A DNA stretch of 12,620 nucleotides from Entrophospora sp. SA101. Taxonomy: Eukaryota > Glomeromycota > Glomeromycetes > Entrophosporales > Entrophosporaceae. Below the pieces are notes generated by a model. It saw only the letters and a program-made list of their open reading frames with translations. It did not search any database and was not told the origin of the DNA. This document shows positions 1 to 5,904 of the stretch, piece after piece. How positions within the stretch are numbered: position 1 is the first letter of the stretch; every line of letters starts with the position of its first letter. The stretch covers positions 2,561-15,180 of the forward strand of contig CAUDNR010000854.1 of NCBI GenBank assembly GCA_958430865.1, in the 5' to 3' direction. The translations under genes and the position numbers were made by a program.

Positions 1-1022
1 ACATTCTTGACAACCATCAATTCTTCTCGAACAAAAGACCGCTTTGGACCATTCCCATCAATATCTTCAATCCAGTATAAGACTGGTTGATTTTTTTGTA
101 CCAGAGATTCCTTGATATGATATATTTGAGGTGACCAATTAAAATCGGTAGCTCTTTTTCTACCACCCTCCAATTCACCAGGTTCAAGTAAGTATCTAAC
201 AGGATCATTATATGATAATCGAATTTCATCAAACCCCATAGGTCCATATCTTGGTTTAGATGACTTAGCATATACATGTTTTAATTTTCGAGCTTCAGCA
301 GGAGACATACCAATTAATCGGGTTTTAGTATTATCTATCTTTTCAAGAAATATAGGAAGATCATTCACCCAAGCTCTACAACGTTCCATTGGAGGTAATA
401 ACAACTCTACACCATCTTGAATATAGAATGACCACTCCTGTAAAGTTCGATTATATCTTTCAACTATACCTTGTCTTTTTTTTGATTTGCTTCTACTAAT
501 TTCTATATTATACTTAATCATTAACTTTTCACATTTTCCGTAAAATTCAGAACCATAATCTGTTTGCAATATCTTTAGTTGTGTAAGAGGAAAATTATGA
601 AATTTATAAAGTTTTAAAAATCCTTTAGCAACACTAGCAGAATCTCGATCAGTCAAAGGATAAGTCCACTTAGTTCGACTTGCTATATCTACACAATTAA
701 GAGCATATTTATATATCTTGTTTCCAACTCGATCATGTGGCATATAACATAAATCAGCCTGTATAACTTCCATTGGTACAGTAATGTTTATAAATGATGC
801 ATATGGAATAAACTTTGGCCGGGGTTTATGAACCTGAAAAATAGCCTGTTTATTTAACCAATTTTTTATATCAGTTAACGAAAAATTATAACCAGCATTT
901 TTACATGCATTATACATTTTTTCAGCTGTTCTATAATAACCTTCAGGTTTATAGTAAATCTCACGCAAAATAATATTACGTTCTACAGAAGGATCAATTG
1001 ATATTATAGGTACTAATGCCAT
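1..1022 (-). CDS. Maverick/Polinton-type DDE integrase, 3' end outside the window
   Basis: An uninterrupted frame of 340 codons runs from ATG at 1022 off the left edge. The nearest in-frame stop upstream is at 1039-1041, so this is the first possible start. Residues about 10-65 look like a helix-turn-helix-type segment ending in WLNKQAIFQVHKP, a pattern I know from Maverick/Polinton and Ginger-like integrases. The rve core follows, with D90 (QADLCYM), D155 (QTDYGSEF) and E188 (GIVERYNRTL). This is a complete DDE triad, with 32 residues between the second Asp and the Glu. Residues about 265-340 (FNWSPQIYHI, YWIEDIDGNG) resemble the small-barrel or chromo-like C-terminal domain of these integrases. 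No HHCC zinc site is visible. By family it should cut and join element ends in the nucleus. It is divergent from the gag-like gene, and the two start regions overlap by 7 bp. The frame looks intact. I am sure of the integrase fold and fairly sure of the Maverick affinity. Confidence 0.9.
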   Translation of the reverse strand, partial: MALVPIISIDPSVERNIILREIYYKPEGYYRTAEKMYNACKNAGYNFSLTDIKNWLNKQAIFQVHKPRPKFIPYASFINITVPMEVIQADLCYMPHDRVGNKIYKYALNCVDIASRTKWTYPLTDRDSASVAKGFLKLYKFHNFPLTQLKILQTDYGSEFYGKCEKLMIKYNIEISRSKSKKRQGIVERYNRTLQEWSFYIQDGVELLLPPMERCRAWVNDLPIFLEKIDNTKTRLIGMSPAEARKLKHVYAKSSKPRYGPMGFDEIRLSYNDPVRYLLEPGELEGGRKRATDFNWSPQIYHIKESLVQKNQPVLYWIEDIDGNGPKRSFVREELMVVKN

Positions 1023-3007
1023 CTTTAGAAGAACAAATCAACAAATTAGAAAAAATACTATCTAATAATGAGGTATATATTAATTATTTAGAAAAAGAAA
1101 TCTCAAATCGGGATGAAGAATTGGAGGAGATAGAAATTCTTCGTAAGAATAACATGAGCTTACAAAAGCGTCTAAAAAAAGCATTGTTAGATATTAACTA
1201 TAAAGAAGAAACATTGGTTATACTAGATAATAAAATATATGATCTTCAAGAAGAAATAAATACTTTAAAAAATAGAATCCAAAATATAACGTCCAGAAAA
1301 AAATCAACAATGGATGAAATCCAAACTCTAGGCGAATCAATTAGAAATGCATTCATAAATATCAATAGTATATTTCAAAGAACACCAGCCATACCTAGAT
1401 CAATTATTGATAGAGAAATTACTGATATAAGAAATGCTGTAACTAGACTCCAAGGAATTTCAAACTTTGAAAAAAATCGAGCAAATACTGCAGAAGCTAA
1501 AATTAATCAAGATACCCAAACTATTTTAAGATTAAATTCTACAGTACAAAAATCCAATGATGAAATGAGGTTAATGACAATGGCATACTATAATGAAAAG
1601 GAAGAACGTCAGCATTGGTATTTCTCATACAAAGATAAGCATAGGAGGATTGTTGAATTAGTAAGAGAAAAATTTGCTACCCAATTATTATTACGCACTA
1701 AAAGACAAAAATTGCAACAAAAATTAAATACTTGTCAGAATGATTTATTACTTAGCGATATTCAACTTGATAATAAATGGGGCAAATGGAAAAATCGATC
1801 CAGAAATTATGAGCAAATAATTATTAATCAAAATCAAAATATTTTAAATTTGCAAAATAATATAGCAAATCAACCAAACATGGCTACAATTCATGAAATA
1901 TATTTAATATTACAATCACCACTTAGTCAAATTCCCAATTATATAGGAAAAGAACCTCCAGATGAGTATTATCAAAAAATTATAAATGTTATTGATTCTA
2001 TAAATACTGTAACTACGGCTGCCAATAATGCTAATGCAAATACTTTTACTGATGCTCATATATGCGATATCTTAAAAGGTAAAATGGGCGAAAAGTTTTC
2101 TCCTGTACCAGCTAATGATCAATATACTGTAGGCAATCCTGCTATTGATTCTCCAGCAACTTTTCGAGTTTGGCTTCGTCATAAATATCGAGAAGTAACA
2201 TCAGGAAATTCAGAATTGGCTTTACAATCATTGATGCAAGAAAAATTTAATCCATTAGATACTCCAGATACTTATGAAACTAGAATCCGAAAAATTATAG
2301 TTGGTTTTCAAGCTGATATGGTTATACCAGCATTATATACCCATCTTCCTCCCGATCTTCGTAGTACTGTAAAAATGTATATGTCAATAAGAGGTGGCAA
2401 TACAACTATAGATAATTTCTTTGCAGACTTAAAAAAATGCTGGATTGAACGGCAAGCTGGAAATAATAGTATACAACCGACATTAATAAATCAACAACAA
2501 ACCAATAATGCATTAGATATATTAGCTAATTTAGCACAACGTTTGGGTTATTCAGGGGATTTAACTGATTATAATCAAATGCAAAAATATATTGAAAATG
2601 ATCTTTATAGAAATTATGGAAGGCAAATTCATAATATGAAAAATGAACCATTTGAACCGCAAAGAAAAATATATGCTACAAAACAACCCGCTTCTAGAAA
2701 GGTAATTATAACAAATAAAAATTCAAGACAATGCTCAATTTGTAAAAAAGTTGGACATACAAAAATTAATTGCCCCAAACTTAAAAGAGTTAGAAGAGTT
2801 AATAATATTTCTCAATATGAAAATAACGAAAATGATGAAAATGAAGAATATATAGAATATGTAGAATATGATGAGGAAGAAATAATAGATGCGGATAATG
2901 AAGAAGTAATTTTAGAAGATGATGAAAATGAATATATCGATTTTGAACCGCAAGAAACAAACTGTTTTAATATAAAAAAAAAAGAGGCGTTTCTAGGATT
3001 CCTATAA
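1016..3007 (+). CDS. Gag-like coiled-coil protein with CCHC zinc knuckle
   Basis: This ORF encodes 663 aa. An in-frame TAG lies only two codons before the ATG at 1016, so this is the first possible start. Residues about 1-95 and 140-290 are rich in E, K, N, Q and L with heptad-like spacing, suggesting long coiled coils. Residues about 380-490 resemble a retrotransposon Gag core (TFRVWLRHKYREV, ALQSLMQEKFNP, DTPDTYETRIRK). A nucleocapsid-type knuckle C-X2-C-X4-H-X4-C follows at C573, C576, H581 and C586. The tail from about 600 to 650 is strongly acidic. Family knowledge suggests self-assembly around nucleic acid. The frame ends 22 nt after a run of ten A's at 2974-2983, where a -1 shift would enter the protease frame. 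It lies head-to-head with the integrase. Few retroelements have so long a coiled coil before the Gag core. Function inside a DNA transposon is inferred. Confidence 0.85.
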   Translation: MPSLEEQINKLEKILSNNEVYINYLEKEISNRDEELEEIEILRKNNMSLQKRLKKALLDINYKEETLVILDNKIYDLQEEINTLKNRIQNITSRKKSTMDEIQTLGESIRNAFININSIFQRTPAIPRSIIDREITDIRNAVTRLQGISNFEKNRANTAEAKINQDTQTILRLNSTVQKSNDEMRLMTMAYYNEKEERQHWYFSYKDKHRRIVELVREKFATQLLLRTKRQKLQQKLNTCQNDLLLSDIQLDNKWGKWKNRSRNYEQIIINQNQNILNLQNNIANQPNMATIHEIYLILQSPLSQIPNYIGKEPPDEYYQKIINVIDSINTVTTAANNANANTFTDAHICDILKGKMGEKFSPVPANDQYTVGNPAIDSPATFRVWLRHKYREVTSGNSELALQSLMQEKFNPLDTPDTYETRIRKIIVGFQADMVIPALYTHLPPDLRSTVKMYMSIRGGNTTIDNFFADLKKCWIERQAGNNSIQPTLINQQQTNNALDILANLAQRLGYSGDLTDYNQMQKYIENDLYRNYGRQIHNMKNEPFEPQRKIYATKQPASRKVIITNKNSRQCSICKKVGHTKINCPKLKRVRRVNNISQYENNENDENEEYIEYVEYDEEEIIDADNEEVILEDDENEYIDFEPQETNCFNIKKKEAFLGFL

Positions 3008-3009
3008 AA
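2971..3009 (+). promoter_or_regulatory. Putative -1 ribosomal frameshift site, gag-like to protease
   Basis: The protease frame is -1 relative to the gag-like frame. It is open only from 2971, because an in-frame TAA lies at 2968-2970. The gag frame stops at 3005-3007. Within that overlap lies A10 at 2974-2983, which in the gag frame reads ATA AAA AAA AAA GAG and so contains A_AAA_AAA heptamers. After a -1 slip the frame is open without a stop to the protease ATG at 3040 and beyond. I see only a weak AGG-ATT-CCT mini-hairpin downstream. A sequencing error in the homopolymer, or simple re-initiation at 3040, are alternatives. Confidence 0.55.
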
Positions 3010-3039
3010 AACAAAGCTATCAAGTCAACTAAGAAAAAA

Positions 3040-3903
3040 ATGATAGATGAAAATCAAGTATTCTTAGAATCGATTAAATATATAATATCATCATTAATTC
3101 CACATTGTCCAAAAGAAATTCTTTCAGAGTTATATGCATTTATTAGAAAATTATTTCCAGAAATGGAAAACACATTCCACTCATATTATACAAAAAATTA
3201 TTCTAGTAAAGAAAGAGATATGGTATGGAAAAATCTTATTAAGAAATATCAATTTATTTTAGTACCGTTGATTTATATTATTAATAGCCATAAAGAAAGT
3301 CAAAGTCAGGAATCTATTACTGATAACCGTCCTTTAAACCATGCAATAAAATTATATCAAGAAGCGCAATTAATTCGAGATTGGCCTAATCCTTTAGAAA
3401 TTAATTTCCTGCAAATAAAAGAACCAAACAACTATGCAACTATTCCATGTAAAATATATGATTTAGAAATACCTCATGCTTTACTTGATACGGGTTCTGA
3501 TGGATCTCATCTTTCTGATAATATTGCAGATTATATTGAAAAATATTTTGGTTTAAAAATGGATAGAAAAAAGACTTATAGGCTTTCAGGAGCGGTTGGA
3601 GAAAAACAATCTATAGGGACATTTCATGATATTCCAATAACTATAGGTATAGGAAATGATACTGTAAATATTTCAGATGAATTTTCAGTTCTTCCAACGG
3701 AAAAAGATCATAATGGTAAAGATATATCATTATTTATTCTTGGTACCAGATGGCAACATCGTGCTGGATGGGAACCTATTGTAAAAGGCGAATTTAAAGC
3801 TTCTTGCAATGGAAAAACCATTACTATTCCACTTTCCGTTCATAAACCTCAGCAAAATGTTTTTAGCAAAGCTACCATCAATAATGTAGAAAAAAAAAAT
3901 TAA
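3040..3903 (+). CDS. Retropepsin-like aspartic protease
   Basis: This ORF has 287 codons counted from the first ATG, but the frame is open from 2971 and probably also continues from the gag-like frame. Residues 1-105 are an unrecognised helical region. The protease domain starts near residue 125. The catalytic motif is DTGSDGSHLS with the active-site D150. The second hydrophobic-hydrophobic-Gly motif is FILGTRWQHRAGW around I233-L234-G235. One DTG per chain fits a dimeric retropepsin. By analogy with retroelements it would process the Gag-like precursor. Mavericks usually carry an adenovirus-like cysteine protease, so an aspartic protease here is unusual. The ORF ends directly after a second run of ten A's (3890-3899), where another -1 shift leads into a zinc-finger tail. 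I am confident of the fold class; the substrate is inferred. Confidence 0.85.
   Translation: MIDENQVFLESIKYIISSLIPHCPKEILSELYAFIRKLFPEMENTFHSYYTKNYSSKERDMVWKNLIKKYQFILVPLIYIINSHKESQSQESITDNRPLNHAIKLYQEAQLIRDWPNPLEINFLQIKEPNNYATIPCKIYDLEIPHALLDTGSDGSHLSDNIADYIEKYFGLKMDRKKTYRLSGAVGEKQSIGTFHDIPITIGIGNDTVNISDEFSVLPTEKDHNGKDISLFILGTRWQHRAGWEPIVKGEFKASCNGKTITIPLSVHKPQQNVFSKATINNVEKKN
3885..3903 (+). promoter_or_regulatory. Putative second -1 frameshift site, protease to zinc-finger tail
   Basis: The zinc-finger frame is -1 relative to the protease frame and opens only after a TAA at 3882-3884. The protease stop is at 3901-3903. The 19-nt overlap is almost all A10 (3890-3899), read as GAA AAA AAA AAT TAA. 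It contains A_AAA_AAA and A_AAA_AAT heptamers, and the stop codon follows directly. The downstream frame has no ATG before its zinc finger, so it needs a shift, an edit or a corrected sequence to be expressed. A homopolymer miscall is the main alternative. Confidence 0.5.
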
Positions 3904-4163
3904 TTGATAGAACATGTCAATATTGTAATCGGTCTTTCAAATATCCTTGTAGATTGAAACCGCATTTAAAAAACTGTAAGCATAGAAAAAATGAAAATAA
4001 CAGTGTTTCTACAGTTAATGAAAATGTTTTGACAGCAATTAACAGTGTTTCAACAGTTAATGAAAATGTTTTAACAGCAAATAACAGTGTTTCAACAAAA
4101 AATAATAGCAGAGCTAGCATGGCCAACGTTCTTACAGTTCCTATTCGATTATCATTAGCATAA
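3885..4163 (+). CDS. C2HC zinc-finger tail with 42-bp repeats, no own ATG
   Basis: The frame is open from 3885 to the TAA at 4161-4163; about 87 residues would follow a shift near 3897-3900. It begins with a zinc finger: codons for Cys at 3915 and 3924, His at 3963 and Cys at 3975, giving C-X2-C-X12-H-X3-C (CQYCNRSFKY...PHLKNC). The same spacing occurs in the polymerase at C625, and its N-terminal finger is similar. After a basic stretch come three copies (the last partial) of a 14-residue repeat beginning NSVST, from 3999. The end carries SRASMAN, encoded by a 20-bp motif found twice more at 5710 and 5821. The first ATG in this frame is at 4119, after the finger. It is therefore best read as a C-terminal extension of the protease, probably nucleic-acid binding. 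It could also be a decayed gene end. Its stop lies 6 bp from the convergent coiled-coil gene. Confidence 0.6.
   Translation, partial: CRKKKLIDRTCQYCNRSFKYPCRLKPHLKNCKHRKNENNSVSTVNENVLTAINSVSTVNENVLTANNSVSTKNNSRASMANVLTVPIRLSLA
3999..4106 (+). repeat. 42-bp tandem repeat inside the zinc-finger frame
   Basis: Two full copies (3999-4040, 4041-4082) and a partial third (4083-4106) start with AACAGTGTTTC. They keep the reading frame and encode the 14-residue unit beginning NSVST. The copies differ at only a few bases, which suggests recent duplication. Confidence 0.9.
4107..4126 (+). repeat. 20-bp motif, copy 1 (SRASMAN)
   Basis: AGCAGAGCTAGCATGGCCAA lies at the end of the zinc-finger frame. It differs from copy 2 (5710) at two of 20 bases. 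It contains the GCTAGC palindrome and is preceded by AATAAT, as copy 2 is. Confidence 0.8.
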
Positions 4164-4169
4164 TTGTAC

Positions 4170-5096
4170 TTAGCCATGTAGATTTTTTCTAAACGTAAAT
4201 TTTTTTTGATATTCCAGATTAGTTTCTGAATTATAGTACCTATTTGCCCATAAACCTTTTTCAGCATAGGAAAAATAACTTTCTGGCTCAATTGTTCCAT
4301 CCCTACCGCCATGTGGATTGAAAGATATAATGTGGTCATTGAGATTGATTATTTTTTGGTCCTTAGCATCTATAATATCTTCTAATTGCTGACATTTATT
4401 TCCTAACTTATTAATTTTTTCCAAAGAAGATTTGTTGCTTTCCTTTAATGCTACTATATAATTTTTATATCTTTTATTATCAGATGATAATTTGGCGATT
4501 TTTTTATCCTTTTCTTCTAATGTTTTATTATAATTCTTGGTATTTTGTGTCTCCATTGCAGAAACTCTGGATTCATATTGATCTTCTAATTTTTGTTTCA
4601 AAATATATATATTTTTATTATTCTCATCAATAAGTTTATCATATTCGTTTTTTACATTACTAATCTCAGTATCTTTTTCATTGGTTAATTTTTGACGTTC
4701 AGCTTCAAGATATATCAAATTTTCTTGCTTTAGCCTATTAGTTAATTTCTGATTAAATATCTTTATATCTGCTGAAGAAGCTACATTATTACCAGTACAA
4801 AGTAAAGAAGATTCCGATTTTTGTGCATCCTGCTTATCTATCAATGTTACAGAATTGGATAATTTCGGTGGAGCCTGCTCTGATGAGTATTTTATACTTC
4901 GACGTTGTCTTTCTTTTTTCTTCTTATATTTTTCAACCTCATGTTTTAGAAAATTTTCAATTTCCGAGTTTATATTACCTACCTCAACCTCTGTTAAAGG
5001 ATTATTTTTTCGTCTTGTAAGACGTTTCCAAGATTCTTGTATTATTGATGGTGGTAATTGCTCAACCAAGTTTGAATAATTTTTGTGGAATTCCAT
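4170..5096 (-). CDS. Coiled-coil protein of unknown function
   Basis: This ORF encodes 308 aa from ATG at 5096. Residues about 1-75 are a basic N-terminal part (ESWKRLTRRKN, then a KKKKERQRR stretch near 75-85). Residues about 110-255 are a long K/E/N/Q-rich region with regular hydrophobic positions, typical of an extended coiled coil. The last 50 residues are different: glycine- and aromatic-rich (FNPHGGRDGT, GLWANRYYN) and probably a small folded or docking segment. I see no catalytic motif, membrane segment or signal peptide. It converges on the zinc-finger frame with 6 bp between stops. Its upstream side faces the iteron-like intergenic region. Position between the element's other genes suggests it belongs to the element, perhaps as a structural or DNA-binding accessory protein. 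A TATATA sequence lies about 10-15 bp upstream of the ATG, which is close for a TATA box. I do not recognise the family. Confidence 0.7.
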   Translation of the reverse strand: MEFHKNYSNLVEQLPPSIIQESWKRLTRRKNNPLTEVEVGNINSEIENFLKHEVEKYKKKKERQRRSIKYSSEQAPPKLSNSVTLIDKQDAQKSESSLLCTGNNVASSADIKIFNQKLTNRLKQENLIYLEAERQKLTNEKDTEISNVKNEYDKLIDENNKNIYILKQKLEDQYESRVSAMETQNTKNYNKTLEEKDKKIAKLSSDNKRYKNYIVALKESNKSSLEKINKLGNKCQQLEDIIDAKDQKIINLNDHIISFNPHGGRDGTIEPESYFSYAEKGLWANRYYNSETNLEYQKKFTFRKNLHG

Positions 5097-5251
5097 AGAA
5101 TATTCCTATATAAGAATTCCAAAGAATTCCAAATAAAAAAATATTTATATTAATCATGTATAAATATCGTTCTTATAAAATTTTAATTTATCTAAAAAAG
5201 TATACTTTTAGTGATTGACATCCATAAATTAATTTCATACATAATTAATCT

Positions 5252-5311
5252 TATACATGAAGTATACATGAAGTGAAGTATACATGAAGTACACTTGAAG
5301 TATACTTGAAG
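5252..5311 (+). repeat. Iteron-like cluster 1, 11-bp direct repeats
   Basis: Five copies of TATACATGAAG, TACACTTGAAG or TATACTTGAAG lie head to tail at 5252, 5263, 5279, 5290 and 5301. A 5-bp insert (TGAAG) sits between copies two and three. The consensus is TAYACWTGAAG. The 11-bp period places every copy on the same face of the helix, as expected for repeated protein-binding sites. Confidence 0.85.
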
Positions 5312-5366
5312 TATGTTCATAAACCGTTAATATTATAATAGTTATATTATGTAAACACAGTTTAAA

Positions 5367-5420
5367 TACACTTGAAGTACACTTGAAGTATACTTGATGT
5401 ATACTTGATGTAACGTTGAT
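5367..5420 (+). repeat. Iteron-like cluster 2, 11-bp direct repeats
   Basis: Four clear copies at 5367, 5378, 5389 and 5400 (TACACTTGAAG twice, TATACTTGATG twice) are followed by a degenerate fifth at 5411. The unit, strand and period match cluster 1, which lies 55 bp to the left. Together they may be an operator or a replication-initiation region for the element. Confidence 0.85.
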
Positions 5421-5508
5421 AATTGTTATGTTGTACGATATAATTAATATTTTTTTTCGTAATACGTATAATTAATATTTTGGACGAATTTATTTTCATT
5501 TAATAAAA

Positions 5509-5793
5509 ATGCCTATACCAATCAAAACTCATAATCCCGAAGCCTCGAATTTACATACTAATATTAGTAAAAGTATGCAAAATAATGTTTCTAGCCTTAT
5601 TTCATCATTTATGTATAAAAAAATCAGAATTTCTTTACATGTATTGTTAGCTATAGTTAAGCCGGAAATTCATAAACTAATTATAGATTCAATGATGATT
5701 AATAATAATAGCGGAGCTAGCATGGCTAAAACAGTTTATAATATATCTAAAGTAGCTTCGTCTGATGAAGATGAAGATGAAGAAGAAGTTTAA
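5509..5793 (+). CDS. Small hypothetical protein with acidic tail
   Basis: This ORF has 94 codons from ATG at 5509 to TAA at 5791. It has a polar N-terminus (MPIPIKTHNPEASN) and a central region with hydrophobic helical character (about residues 28-65: SLISSF, ISLHVLLAIV, IHKLIID). A SGASMAK segment follows near residues 68-74, and the C-terminus is strongly acidic (SSDEDEDEEEV). I recognise no family. It is the only ORF reading rightward from the iteron region and stops 112 bp before the end of the convergent polymerase gene. The frame reopens after the TAA for 16 codons, ending in SGTSMAK and a second TAA at 5842, so the C-terminus may be a partial duplication or a readthrough extension. It may be a real small element protein or a chance ORF in AT-rich DNA. 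Confidence 0.45.
   Translation: MPIPIKTHNPEASNLHTNISKSMQNNVSSLISSFMYKKIRISLHVLLAIVKPEIHKLIIDSMMINNNSGASMAKTVYNISKVASSDEDEDEEEV
5710..5729 (+). repeat. 20-bp motif, copy 2 (SGASMAK)
   Basis: AGCGGAGCTAGCATGGCTAA lies inside the small acidic ORF, in the same reading phase as the other copies (Ser-X-X-Ser-Met-Ala). Confidence 0.8.
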
Positions 5794-5820
5794 CCAAAAG
5801 TATGTAAAAAAATTATTTTT

Positions 5821-5840
5821 AGCGGAACTAGCATGGCTAA
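5821..5840 (+). repeat. 20-bp motif, copy 3 (SGTSMAK)
   Basis: AGCGGAACTAGCATGGCTAA differs from copy 2 at one base. It lies after the acidic ORF stop but in the same frame, and is followed directly by a TAA at 5842-5844. Confidence 0.8.
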
Positions 5841-5904
5841 ATAACGTCTCAAAATATATTATTATTATATCTGAAAAAAAAATCGTTATAATATGTCATA
5901 TATC

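Larger units (their letters stand above)
5097..5508. other. Divergent intergenic region
   Basis: This 412-bp gap separates the coiled-coil gene (leftward) from the small acidic ORF (rightward), so it should hold both promoters. It contains a doubled AGAATTCCAA at about 5113-5132, two clusters of 11-bp direct repeats (listed separately) and long AT-only stretches near 5435-5500. No ORF of note is present. Confidence 0.7.

Noticed and set aside
1..4163. Ordinary LTR retrotransposon
   Set aside because: The integrase is on the opposite strand from the Gag-like and protease frames, and no reverse transcriptase, RNase H or LTR is seen.
3917..4339. Minus-strand ORF of 140 codons
   Set aside because: It is antisense to the zinc-finger frame and to the end of the coiled-coil gene; its VETLLF repeats are only the complement of the 42-bp repeat.
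5252..5420. CRISPR array
   Set aside because: The 11-bp units abut directly without spacers, and this is eukaryotic DNA.
5821..5841. SGTSMA as a subtilisin active-site motif
   Set aside because: The match is six residues beside stop codons, with none of the rest of a subtilase nearby; coincidence is more likely.
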